A program made the position numbers and the translations under genes. A stretch of DNA of 64,000 nt from an uncultured Eubacteriales bacterium. GTDB lineage: Bacteria; Bacillota; Clostridia; Oscillospirales; CAG-272. The stretch spans positions 496,001-560,000 of the forward strand of contig CAKSDZ010000001.1 of NCBI GenBank assembly GCA_934446365.1, read 5' to 3'. Each line of letters opens with the position of its first letter. The first letter of the stretch is position 1. The notes beneath the pieces are model-generated. The model saw only the letters and a program-made list of their open reading frames with translations, had not been told where the DNA came from and did no database searches. Of this stretch, positions 56,693-64,000 are shown one piece after another.

Positions 56693-57664
56693 TCAAATCC
56701 ATCTCATGGAGGTCATTTTATCCTCAAACGGAATTGCCCGTTTCAAAACATCGACCGCCTTGACAAGCCCTTCGTTCTTGCTGAGCAGGCTGTCCTCATG
56801 CTCGATGCTGAGCACATAATCGTAACCGACAAGGCGCAGATTGCTCACAAAATCCTTCCAGAAAAGCTCATCGTGTCCGTAGCCGATGCTGCGGAAAATC
56901 CACGAACGATGAATCTCATCCGCATACGATTTTGCATCGAGCACGCCGTTGACCGCGGCATTTGCCGCATCGATCTTCGTATCCTTCGCATGCACGTGGA
57001 AGATTGCCTCTCCGCCCAGTTTGCGGATCACGGCAATCGGGTCCATTCCCTGCCAAATGAGATGCGACGGGTCGAGGTTTGCTCCGATCTCCGGTCCCAC
57101 CGCTTCGCGCAGCCGCAGAAGCGTCTCGGTATTGTAGACGCAGAACGCCTGATGCATTTCAAGGCCGATTTTATCGACACCGTGCGCTTTGGCAAACGCG
57201 ACAAACTCTTTCCAGTACGGAATCAGCACCTCGTTCCACTGATATTCGAGAATCTTCGCATTGTCCTCCGGCCATGCACAGACGACCCAGTTCGGATAAA
57301 GCGAATTGGGACAATCGCCCGGGCAGCCGGAAAAGCCGTTGATTTGGTGGATTCCCAGCGCCTCCGCCATCAGAACCGCGTTTCTCATATGGCGGTCAAA
57401 TTTTGCCGCGATTTCTTTATTCGGATGAACCGGATTTCCATGACAGCTGAGCGCGCTGATTTCCAGCCCCGAATCCCGAACCGTTTTCTCAAAGGCAGAC
57501 AGCGCCGCTTTGTCGTTCAAAAGCACATCCGGGTCGCAGTGCTGGCGCCCGGGATAGCCCCCGCAGCCGATCTCCACCATCTGCACGCCGAGTCCCTTGA
57601 AATAAGCAAGTGCGTCGGAAAGCGGCATCTCCCCGACCACATTGGTAAGTACACCGAGTTTCAT
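56693..57664 (-). CDS. Sugar phosphate isomerase/epimerase (large TIM-barrel form)
   Basis: 323 residues. Metal and substrate candidates: LGVQMVEIGCGGYPGRQHCD, ISALSCHGNPVHPN, KIGLEMHQAFCVYN (Glu/His), IGANLDPSHLIWQGMDP (Asp, His) and FHVHAKDTKID (His, Asp). Long inserts between strands distinguish it from the other two isomerases in this operon. Last gene of the six-gene operon, 52 bases after the previous one, GGAGGA before the ATG. Family clear, substrate unknown. Confidence 0.87.
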   Translation of the reverse strand: MKLGVLTNVVGEMPLSDALAYFKGLGVQMVEIGCGGYPGRQHCDPDVLLNDKAALSAFEKTVRDSGLEISALSCHGNPVHPNKEIAAKFDRHMRNAVLMAEALGIHQINGFSGCPGDCPNSLYPNWVVCAWPEDNAKILEYQWNEVLIPYWKEFVAFAKAHGVDKIGLEMHQAFCVYNTETLLRLREAVGPEIGANLDPSHLIWQGMDPIAVIRKLGGEAIFHVHAKDTKIDAANAAVNGVLDAKSYADEIHRSWIFRSIGYGHDELFWKDFVSNLRLVGYDYVLSIEHEDSLLSKNEGLVKAVDVLKRAIPFEDKMTSMRWI

Positions 57665-57716
57665 CTTTCGTTCCTCCCTCTCTCGATAAGAATCCGCCGC
57701 ATAAGCCGCGGTCCCA

Positions 57717-58547
57717 TTACAAATTTTCTCTCAGCCACGCGAGGTCCTCCGCAATGCAAACTTCCTTATCCCTGTCCGCATAAGCATTCTCACGCTCCAC
57801 AACAAAAGTCGTTTCCAAGTTTTGCGCCAAGGCGGCTTTTATCACAGCACGCCAATTCACGTTGCCGGTGCCCATTTTCACATTGGCATTTTTAATCACG
57901 GTCCAGCGCGCCTCCGCTTCCTCCTCCGTGAGCATCCGCCCGTCGGAGATCACATACGGCTCACCGGTTTTCCGTGCGGCGCACGGCAGAATCACTCCCG
58001 CGTTTTCCTTGATATGAACAGAGGAAAACCGTCCCGCATGGGCGGTAAGATATTCTTCGGGAGTAATACCGGCACAAGCCGCCCATCCGCAGTCGAGCTG
58101 AAAGGACACCGTTTCCGGATCGGTAAGCTCAATCAGCCGGTCCATAATGGTCTGCCCATCCAGCACGAAAAACTCGTCATAATGATTATGAAAGCCGACC
58201 TTGATTCCATAGGCTTTTCCGTATTTGCCAAGCTCGTTGAGCCTTTCCGCAACCCGCTTCACCTTATCCACATCGGGAAAATCGCAATGCGGATAAATCA
58301 CATGAGAAACGCCAAGCTCCGCAAGAAACGGAATCTCCTGCCCGATCCTGTCGAGCCTTACGTGCGCGGTTTTCGCCCATAAGCCGTTTTCCCGGAGCAG
58401 CGCACGAAGCTCCGGTGCCGTCATGCCGTCGTAATCGTCGGCGAATTCCACGCCGTCATATCCAAATTTGGCAGCGTGGCGGATTTTTTCACTGATTGAA
58501 AGCTCCACACCGGAAAAGGAATAGAGCTGTACGCCGATATTTTTCAT
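57717..58547 (-). CDS. Sugar phosphate isomerase/epimerase (IolE/IolI-like barrel)
   Basis: 276 residues. MKNIGVQLYSFSGVELSIS opens like many keto-sugar or keto-inositol isomerases. YDGVEFADDYDGM (Glu), VGFHNHYDEFFVLDG (His), VSFQLDCGWAACAG (Asp), SSVHIKEN (His) and GTGNVNWRAVIKAAL follow as expected. It resembles the 19.4-kb isomerase more than the operon's last gene. Begins nine bases after the DUF6440 gene; AGGAG is seen. Confidence 0.87.
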   Translation of the reverse strand: MKNIGVQLYSFSGVELSISEKIRHAAKFGYDGVEFADDYDGMTAPELRALLRENGLWAKTAHVRLDRIGQEIPFLAELGVSHVIYPHCDFPDVDKVKRVAERLNELGKYGKAYGIKVGFHNHYDEFFVLDGQTIMDRLIELTDPETVSFQLDCGWAACAGITPEEYLTAHAGRFSSVHIKENAGVILPCAARKTGEPYVISDGRMLTEEEAEARWTVIKNANVKMGTGNVNWRAVIKAALAQNLETTFVVERENAYADRDKEVCIAEDLAWLRENL

Positions 58548-58556
58548 AAAAATCTC

Positions 58557-58757
58557 CTAAATTTTAGACAGCTCGCCGTTCACGACAGGAGTGATGACCG
58601 GTTTTCCGTCTCTGTCAAGCAGGGGCGTTATGCCGCCGGCATAGCCGCCCGCATGAAAAACATAGTTCACACCGGTTTGCTTATCGACCCAAATTTCCGT
58701 TACGTTGACCTGTCCCTGCGAATATATTTTCTCAAAACGATTTTCGCTCTTGCCCAT
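58557..58757 (-). CDS. DUF6440 family small protein
   Basis: 66 residues. VTEIWVDKQTGVNYVFHAGG and YAGGITPLLDRDGKPVITP are the conserved DUF6440 pattern (a short beta-rich protein seen in gut Firmicutes). No signal or membrane segment. It lies 18 bases after an oxidoreductase gene and nine before an isomerase gene, all on one strand, so it is likely part of the same pathway. Molecular role unknown; it could be a subunit that lends stability or residues to one of the enzymes. Confidence 0.75.
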   Translation of the reverse strand: MGKSENRFEKIYSQGQVNVTEIWVDKQTGVNYVFHAGGYAGGITPLLDRDGKPVITPVVNGELSKI

Positions 58758-58775
58758 TTTGATACCATTCCCGCA

Positions 58776-59900
58776 TCAATCAAAATACACGGGCTTGTTG
58801 GTTCTGGAGGATTCATAGATCGCGTCGAGAATCTTGGTCACGACATACGCCTGATCCGCCGTTACGAACAGGTCGCGTTTGCCGAGAAGCGCCTCGACAA
58901 AAATCTGATGTTCAAGAGATACCGGAGGCTTTCCTCCCGTAAAGCCGGGGATATAAGCGTCCACCTTTCTGCCGATCGTCGTCATGGCAGGCTGTCCCGC
59001 CACAACATGATTGAGGCGTACCACGCCCGTATGCGTATCAAGTCCGCCCTTCGTACCGCACAGCTTGACCTTGGCGTCGCCAAACGCGCCGGCATCCTCC
59101 GCCATATTCAGCGCCCAAGAAGCTTTGAGGTCGATGACCGCGCCGTTTTTCATCTTGATTTGTCCGACGGCGAGATCCTCGACATCGTAGGTTTCGTGAT
59201 TCCAAGTATCCGGCGTCATGTCGCGGCGTGTCTGTCCCTGATGCTCCGCATCGAGCAGGCGTCCGAGCTTTTCAAAAGCCGTGCCCACCACATACAGCGG
59301 CTCGTAATTGTTCATAAAGAACAGCGTAAGGTCAAGCGCATGGGTGCCGATGTCGATAAGCGGTCCGCCGCCCTGCTTCGATTTATCCGTGAAAACGCCC
59401 CATGTCGGGACGCCGCGACGGCGCAGATACGTCGATTCCGCATAATAAATATCGCCGAGCCAGCCGTCGTCGATCGTTCTTTTCGCGACCTGATTGACCG
59501 GAAAATGGCGGTACTGATAACCGACCGTGAGCAGCTTGCCGCTCTTATCGCGCGCTTCCAGCATTTTTCTTGCGTCCGCCTCGGTCGCCGCCATCGGCTT
59601 CTCGCAAAGCACATGCTTGCCCGCTTCCAACGCCGCGCAGGTGATTTCACAATGCGACACGTTCGGCGTCAGGACGAATACCGCGTCGATGCTGCCGTCT
59701 GCGAGCAGCTCTCTGTAATCGGTATAAACCTTTGCGTCCGGCGTACCGTATTTTGCCGCAGCCCGCTCCGCTCTCTCGCGCACAAGATCGCAGAATGCCA
59801 CCATGTCGGCCGCATCCTTCTGCTGCTCCATGCCGGGGAAATGCTTGCCGTTTGCGATACCGCCGCATCCGATAAAGCCCACTTTCAGTTTTGCGCTCAT
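58776..59900 (-). CDS. Gfo/Idh/MocA family oxidoreductase
   Basis: 374 residues. Rossmann loop VGFIGCGGIANGKHFPGM, then VLCEKPMAATEADARKML with the conserved EKP lysine, and GGPLIDIGTHALDLTLFFM with D-x3-H of the catalytic group. The C-terminal GFTGGKPPVSLEHQIFVEAL is typical. Oxidises or reduces a sugar-like alcohol with NAD(P)H, perhaps at carbon 3. Placed between an isomerase and the DUF6440 gene in the operon. GGAGGAA before the ATG. Confidence 0.9.
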   Translation of the reverse strand: MSAKLKVGFIGCGGIANGKHFPGMEQQKDAADMVAFCDLVRERAERAAAKYGTPDAKVYTDYRELLADGSIDAVFVLTPNVSHCEITCAALEAGKHVLCEKPMAATEADARKMLEARDKSGKLLTVGYQYRHFPVNQVAKRTIDDGWLGDIYYAESTYLRRRGVPTWGVFTDKSKQGGGPLIDIGTHALDLTLFFMNNYEPLYVVGTAFEKLGRLLDAEHQGQTRRDMTPDTWNHETYDVEDLAVGQIKMKNGAVIDLKASWALNMAEDAGAFGDAKVKLCGTKGGLDTHTGVVRLNHVVAGQPAMTTIGRKVDAYIPGFTGGKPPVSLEHQIFVEALLGKRDLFVTADQAYVVTKILDAIYESSRTNKPVYFD

Positions 59901-59956
59901 AATATCGATTCCTCCAAAACAAGATTTTTATTGATTTTCAAAAATACAGTTTATAT

Positions 59957-60838
59957 TCACCACGGATTGGCCGTGAAATCGCCGCCGCGGCACCACTTGA
60001 GATAACGCAGTGCGTGGAGCTGTCCCATCGTTTCAAGCTCACCGCCGAACAGCTTGTCGTGATACCCCTCGACGCAGATATCGTCCGTATAGCCGGCGTC
60101 GCGCAGAATCGTAAAAATCCTGCGCCAGTCGGTGTCCCCCATGCCGGGAATCCGGTCGCGCGCATAGTTGCCGGCACTGCAAAAGGTACCGTACTTTCTC
60201 ACCCAATCCCAGTCGATATTCGCATCCTTGCCGTGAATGTGAACCACCTTATGCACCCAGTCTTTCAGATTCGCAATCGGGTCGATGAGCTGAAACATCA
60301 CATGCGTCGGCTCCCATTCGAGGCCGAAGCTGTCGCTTGACACTTCATTGAACATCAGCTCCCACGCCCGCGGCGTAAAGCCGATGTTGCAGGTGGCACG
60401 GTTCCAATCGCCGCCCATCGGACAGCATTCGATACCGAGCTTTACACCGTTTGCCTCGGCGCGCGCGGCAAGCTCGCGGAACACTTCTCCGAAGCGCGGG
60501 ACGGCTTCCTCCACCGGTTTGCCGTTATAAGCGCCGGCAAAGGTGGAAACATGCGTCGCACCGAAGAGATGTGCGCTGTCGATCACGGTTTTGAGAAATT
60601 CAAAATGCTCCTCGTTTTCCACGGGATTGAGATAGAAGCCAAGCGTTGTAATCTTAAAATCACGTCCGTCGATCGTGGCAGTCAGCTTCCGTGCCAGCTC
60701 CTTCAAAAAATCGGCATCGAAGGTTTTCATGTGAAAATTGACCGAGCCGGTTTCATAGCCCGCGTCGATTGCGGCGCCCAGCGCCTTCTCTGCCATCCAG
60801 CCGGGCAGACAGGTTCCGATTTTGATGATCTGCTCCAT
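59957..60838 (-). CDS. Sugar phosphate isomerase/epimerase
   Basis: 293 residues from the ATG at 60838, which has GGAGG nine bases ahead. IIKIGTCLPGWMAEKALGAA at the start, GVKLGIECCPMGGDWNRATC (Glu), FGLEWEPTHVMFQLIDP (Glu/His), VVHIHGKDANIDWDWV (His, Asp) and DICVEGYHDKLFGGELE (Glu) fit the metal site of this fold. It follows the operon's first oxidoreductase by 25 bases. Its distinct WEPTH in place of LDPSH sets it apart from its two relatives. Confidence 0.88.
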   Translation of the reverse strand: MEQIIKIGTCLPGWMAEKALGAAIDAGYETGSVNFHMKTFDADFLKELARKLTATIDGRDFKITTLGFYLNPVENEEHFEFLKTVIDSAHLFGATHVSTFAGAYNGKPVEEAVPRFGEVFRELAARAEANGVKLGIECCPMGGDWNRATCNIGFTPRAWELMFNEVSSDSFGLEWEPTHVMFQLIDPIANLKDWVHKVVHIHGKDANIDWDWVRKYGTFCSAGNYARDRIPGMGDTDWRRIFTILRDAGYTDDICVEGYHDKLFGGELETMGQLHALRYLKWCRGGDFTANPW

Positions 60839-60863
60839 ACGACTTTTCCTCCAAATTACGGAA

Positions 60864-61910
60864 TCATTCAAATTTTACGGTTTCATGCGTCTCGGCAGAC
60901 CGTTTGACCGCCTCCATCAGGCGCATGACGCGCATGACCTCGGGAAGCTTTACGATGATTTCCTCTTCTCCGTCGAGCGCCTTCGACACATTTCTGTAAA
61001 AATCATAAATGGAGCTTTCCACAACGGGAATTTCCGTCTTGTGAATGTTCTCCTCGCGGCGCGGCGCCATCGTTTTGGTAATACCGGACGCGGTATGCAC
61101 CGGAACGACGTCATGCTCGTCGACCCCGGCGGCGGAAACGATTTCGGCGCCGGAGGTCCAGTCGCGGATCAGCGCCGTGCCGTTCTGTCCGACGATATAC
61201 CACCGCGGAAGCGAGATGAAGTTGCTCGTACCGACCTCGACCAGAATCTCCATGCCGTCCTCGAACGTCAGCATCGCCGTGAAGCCGTCGTCCACCAGCT
61301 GATTTGTGATATTGAAGACCGACGCATACACATAGTTTAGCTTGGTCTTTCCTTTGAGCATCAGAACCTGATCGAGCAGATGAACGCCCCAGTCGAGAAT
61401 CATACCGCCGCCGTGCTCCGGAAGCTGGCGCCAGTCGCCCGGAATCCCGCGAGAGCCGTGAACTCTCGATTCAATGCGGGAGATTTCCCCGAGCATATTT
61501 TCGTCCACAATCTTTTTGGCCGTCAGAAAATCGCCGTCCCATCGGCGGTTCTGATAAACGGTAAACAGCTTTCCGTATTTCTCGGATGCCTCGATCATTT
61601 CCGCAAGATCTGCGCTGTTCATCGTGACCGGCTTTTCGCAGACGACGTTTTTCCCCGCCGCCATCGCGGCGAGCGCCAAGGGCTTATGCGAATCGTTCGG
61701 CGTCGCGATGATGACAAGCTCGATCGCGGGGTCCGCGAGCAGCGCCTCATTCGACTCATAAAACTTTATGCCCTTTTCCGCAGCATATTCCTCACGTTCT
61801 TTGTTGACATCGGAAACGCCGACAAGCTCGAGGTAATCCGAGGCCAAGACATGTCTTGCCTGCCAATAGCCCTCGCCGCCAAATCCGATTACACCAACAC
61901 CATGTTTCAT
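60864..61910 (-). CDS. Gfo/Idh/MocA family oxidoreductase (operon leader)
   Basis: 348 residues from the ATG at 61910 with GGAGGTGG before it; a longer open frame upstream is not supported. GVGVIGFGGEGYWQARHVL is the nucleotide loop, VVCEKPVTMNSADLAEM the EKP motif, and GGGMILDWGVHLLDQVLML the D-x3-H catalytic region. Sequence differs enough from the oxidoreductase at 58.8 kb for a separate step or substrate. First gene of the operon. Confidence 0.9.
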   Translation of the reverse strand: MKHGVGVIGFGGEGYWQARHVLASDYLELVGVSDVNKEREEYAAEKGIKFYESNEALLADPAIELVIIATPNDSHKPLALAAMAAGKNVVCEKPVTMNSADLAEMIEASEKYGKLFTVYQNRRWDGDFLTAKKIVDENMLGEISRIESRVHGSRGIPGDWRQLPEHGGGMILDWGVHLLDQVLMLKGKTKLNYVYASVFNITNQLVDDGFTAMLTFEDGMEILVEVGTSNFISLPRWYIVGQNGTALIRDWTSGAEIVSAAGVDEHDVVPVHTASGITKTMAPRREENIHKTEIPVVESSIYDFYRNVSKALDGEEEIIVKLPEVMRVMRLMEAVKRSAETHETVKFE

Positions 61911-62016
61911 TTTGATCCACCTCCAGGTAACGCCGGGGAAGCCAAATCTCCCGGGCATTCCATCTAAATTGCAGATTGTTTCATTTCGATGAGAAACACA
62001 TCCGACTATCGTGGTC

Positions 62017-62045
62017 ATTTTACACCATAGGAAAGTCAAAGTCAA
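62017..62045 (-). promoter_or_regulatory. Predicted promoter of the six-gene operon
   Basis: Minus strand TTGACT (62045-62040), 17-base spacer, TAAAAT (62022-62017), about 105 bases before the ATG at 61910. I see no gene in 61911-62316. Confidence 0.65.
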
Positions 62046-62208
62046 CATCAAATCGAGAAAAATGCCCGATGATTCTTGAATTTTTTATGAAAAGCATCCG
62101 GAGAAAAACGCTGACATTTTCCCCTGATTCCGGAAACTGCTCGCCCTCCCATGCCGGCACCTTCAAAATGAAAAAATTCCGCCCGATTTCGTCAAAATAA
62201 AAACATAA

Positions 62209-62238
62209 CGTCCATGCGGTTTTGGCTCCGCATGGACG
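62209..62238 (-). terminator. Intrinsic terminator of the small membrane protein gene
   Basis: CGTCCATGCGG pairs with CCGCATGGACG, eight-base loop; on the minus strand TTATGTTTTTATT follows. Confidence 0.7.
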
Positions 62239-62316
62239 CTTATATGACGGAATAAGATTTTTCCGTTTATATTTTATTCCCGATTGATATCCGTTATGTT
62301 TCGTCCGATTCCCTGC

Positions 62317-62688
62317 TTATTCTTTGATTCCTTTCATCAAAGGGACAAGACAAAGCAAGAGGACAATGCCGACAAGACCAATCACAACACCCAAAACCAT
62401 CTTGCCCCATACCATGCAAAAGCACATGCCGACACCCAATGCCAGAGCACCGAGAATGCCGACGACAATCATAAGAATCGTTTTGCCGGAAACTTTAATC
62501 GGCGCCTTATGCTCCATTTTTCGCCAAACAATGAGCGTGATGATCCCAAGCAGCAGTCCGACACAGCCGAACACAAGTCCCGGTTTAAATGCATCCCACT
62601 CCGGAATCAAAGCCATACACATGCCGAGAGCAAACAGCACGCCGCCGACGGTTCCCAGTATCATCGCGACAAAACTACTTTTTTTCAT
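62317..62688 (-). CDS. Hypothetical four-helix membrane protein
   Basis: 123 residues with four strongly hydrophobic segments (about 7-28, 40-57, 72-93, 98-117) separated by short basic loops (WRKMEHKAPIKVSGK). No signal peptide or catalytic motif is seen. Divergent from a TetR regulator with two dyads between them, the usual layout for a repressor and its target. GGAGGTG precedes the ATG at 62688; a GTG within that ribosome site would be nine bases earlier. Function unknown. Confidence 0.75.
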   Translation of the reverse strand: MKKSSFVAMILGTVGGVLFALGMCMALIPEWDAFKPGLVFGCVGLLLGIITLIVWRKMEHKAPIKVSGKTILMIVVGILGALALGVGMCFCMVWGKMVLGVVIGLVGIVLLLCLVPLMKGIKE

Positions 62689-62712
62689 TGAAAACACCTC
62701 CGTATTTTATGA

Positions 62713-62796
62713 AAACAACGATTGTTGTTTGTCTTCAAATATAGTATAATATTGATAAAATGAAAATACAACCGACAATTTACACACAAGTGTCGG
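62713..62796. promoter_or_regulatory. Two candidate operator dyads between the membrane protein and TetR genes
   Basis: AAACAAC-GATT-GTTGTTT (62713-62730), perfect, is directly upstream of the membrane protein's ribosome site. CCGACA-13-TGTCGG (62772-62796), perfect arms, lies 20 bases before the TetR ATG. TetR dimers bind such sites; which one is used is not known. Confidence 0.5.
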
Positions 62797-62816
62797 AATA
62801 ATAAAAGAGGGAGCGC

Positions 62817-63362
62817 ATGAATACCAAAAACAACCGCCGCCGGCGTGAATCCGTAAAACAGATTGAAAGCGCCTTTATCGAGCTTTTGCAGACAAAAGAA
62901 CTGAACGAGATAACGGTCTGCGAAATCTGCAAACAAAGCAAGCTGAACCGCAGCACCTTTTACGCCAATTATACCGACATCTACGAGCTTGCGGATAAGG
63001 TCAAAGCGCATTTGGAGGAGGAAGTCGGCCGCCTCTATGAAGCGGAACGAGTGCAAAAGTTCAACAGCAACGATTACTTAAAGCTCTTCCGCCACATAAA
63101 AGAAAACCAATCGTTCTACCTCATTTATTTCAAGCTCGGTTACGATCATCAGCTTAAAATCGAACAATATGACACAAAGCTCGCCGAGCAGCATTTCGAC
63201 AATCGGCACATTGCATACCACATGGAATTTTTCAAAAGCGGACTGAACGCGATCATCAAAATGTGGCTTGCCGGCGGCTGCAAGGAAACGCCGGAGGAAA
63301 TGAATGAAATCATCCGCCGCGAATATCAGGGACGTCTCCCGTCCGACAGAAAAACGACGTAA
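62817..63362 (+). CDS. TetR/AcrR family transcriptional regulator
   Basis: 181 residues. The N-terminal HTH reads KQIESAFIELLQTKELNEIT then VCEICKQSKLNRSTFYANYT, the TetR core with recognition helix RSTFYANY. The C-terminal ligand domain ends with WLAGGCKETPEEMNEIIRRE, of the type often named TetR_C_8/33. Probably represses the divergent membrane protein gene. AGAGGGAG precedes the ATG. Effector unknown. Confidence 0.92.
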   Translation: MNTKNNRRRRESVKQIESAFIELLQTKELNEITVCEICKQSKLNRSTFYANYTDIYELADKVKAHLEEEVGRLYEAERVQKFNSNDYLKLFRHIKENQSFYLIYFKLGYDHQLKIEQYDTKLAEQHFDNRHIAYHMEFFKSGLNAIIKMWLAGGCKETPEEMNEIIRREYQGRLPSDRKTT

Positions 63363-63418
63363 AGCCCGTTTCTTCCCCATCCGAAATCTTTTTAAATAAA
63401 TCTTAAACACAAGATACT

Positions 63419-63447
63419 TGGAAATTAAAATTTTTTATTATATAATA
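63419..63447 (+). promoter_or_regulatory. Predicted promoter for the response regulator gene
   Basis: TTGGAA at 63419 and TATAAT at 63442, 17-base spacer. The leader has a small GCAGC-TTT-GCTGC hairpin near 63457. Confidence 0.65.
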
Positions 63448-63513
63448 ACGTTCGGAAGCAGCTTTGCTGCGATGTTTCTGCACATTCCAATCCATAAGAA
63501 AGGCAAATTGTTT

Positions 63514-64000
63514 ATGTATAATATCCTGATCTGCGACGATGAAAAAGACATCGTTTCCGCACTTAAAATATATCTGTCCTCGGAGGGCTATCGGACATTT
63601 GAAGCCTATAACGGGCGCGAAGCGCTGGAAATCGTCCGAAAAGAGGAAATCCATCTGATTTTGATGGACATCATGATGCCGGAAATGGACGGGATTGCCG
63701 CCATGATCCGGTTGAGAGAGGAATCCAATATTCCGGTTATTCTGCTCACGGCAAAAAGTGAGGACGCGGACAAAATCCTCGGTCTCAACGTCGGAGCGGA
63801 CGACTATGTGACAAAGCCCTTCAAGCCTGCGGAGGTCATGGCAAGGGTGCGCTCCCAGCTGCGCCGTTATATGCAGCTCGGCGGCGGCGCCGTTCAGAAA
63901 TCCGAGAAATATGTGGTCGACGGCATCTCGCTCGACGACAAAACAAAGTCCGTGACGGTGGACGGCGAGCCCATCTCGCTGACACCGACGGAATTTGAAA
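63514..64000 (+). CDS. OmpR/PhoB-family response regulator, N-terminal part
   Basis: 162 residues are visible before the right edge. The receiver has the acidic pair CDDEKD, the phospho-acceptor Asp in LILMDIMMPEMDG (about residue 52), Thr in VILLTAKSE and Lys in DDYVTKPF. After a linker the winged-helix domain begins: VDGISLDDKTKSVTVDGE then ISLTPTEFE, the OmpR_C start. A histidine kinase gene is expected just beyond the window. AAAGG is about ten bases before the ATG. The regulated genes are not known. Confidence 0.95.
   Translation, partial: MYNILICDDEKDIVSALKIYLSSEGYRTFEAYNGREALEIVRKEEIHLILMDIMMPEMDGIAAMIRLREESNIPVILLTAKSEDADKILGLNVGADDYVTKPFKPAEVMARVRSQLRRYMQLGGGAVQKSEKYVVDGISLDDKTKSVTVDGEPISLTPTEFE

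Noticed and set aside
1..64000. CRISPR array, prophage or integrative element
   Set aside because: No series of short direct repeats with unique spacers, and no integrase, transposase, portal or relaxase genes were found. The 94-nt tandem repeat at 55.25 kb has only two full copies and no spacers.

Overview
The window is about 64 kb of low-GC Gram-positive (Firmicutes) chromosome. It most likely comes from an anaerobic, Clostridia-type bacterium of moderate base composition (near half G+C by eye). Evidence for this: Bacillus/Clostridium-style -35/-10 promoters, AGGAGG-type ribosome sites, a preQ1-I riboswitch on queT, a yybP-ykoY manganese riboswitch on a P-type ATPase, a short HisG that needs HisZ, ThiI without a rhodanese domain, zapA next to a U32 peptidase gene, and adjacent hisS-aspS. 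The genus cannot be named from sequence alone. I saw no insertion sequence, prophage, plasmid origin or CRISPR array.

Layout. 0-4.3 kb (minus): DNA and tRNA/RNA housekeeping (rarA cut by the left edge, nth, maf, U32 peptidase, zapA). 4.4-7 kb (plus): thiI, an orphan MinD-like ATPase and a methylglyoxal-synthase-like protein that has lost catalytic residues. 7-13.5 kb (minus): YfhO membrane protein, a glycoside-hydrolase-like protein and recG. 13.6-17.7 kb (plus): hisS, aspS and an MscS channel. 18.2-20.4 kb (minus): a Gfo/Idh/MocA oxidoreductase plus sugar isomerase pair. 20.5-23.3 kb: an A+T-rich accessory patch of small lipoproteins, gene fragments and a damaged secreted protein sharing one C-terminal domain. 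23.7-23.9 kb: two tRNAs (Met, Trp).

24-28.4 kb: bioY, an acyltransferase-fold protein, an ECF sigma factor fused in frame to the next gene, queT with its riboswitch, a frameshifted TM2 gene and a small XRE regulator. 28.4-33.4 kb: a CNNM/CorC-type transporter whose leader holds a promoter, a 23-codon Asp-rich ORF and a terminator; then phosphate transporter, DUF47 and AI-2E-family genes. 33.5-38.5 kb: a MerR/iron-alcohol-dehydrogenase pair with a typical 19-bp-spacer promoter, then the Mn2+-riboswitch P-type ATPase. 38.6-42.5 kb: two rRNA methyltransferases flanking galT. 42.6-43.6 kb: an orphan radical SAM/SPASM enzyme.

43.7-52.6 kb (minus) is a complete histidine operon, hisZ-G-D-C-B-H-A-F-IE-J plus a coupled unknown gene, read from one promoter. 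52.7-56.5 kb: a lipid acyltransferase/glycosyltransferase pair, a small XRE regulator behind a 94-nt tandem repeat, and a TVP38-type membrane protein. 56.7-62.1 kb (minus) is a six-gene operon of two Gfo/Idh/MocA oxidoreductases, three sugar-isomerase-fold enzymes and a DUF6440 protein. It probably breaks down or rearranges an unknown sugar, glycoside or cyclitol. The right end has a small membrane protein facing a TetR regulator, and an OmpR-type response regulator cut by the edge.

Most interesting: the leader of the CNNM/CorC gene (possible peptide-based magnesium attenuator), the oxidoreductase/isomerase/DUF6440 operon, the sigma-factor fusion with an internal start, the degenerate methylglyoxal synthase, and the 20.5-23.3 kb lipoprotein patch.
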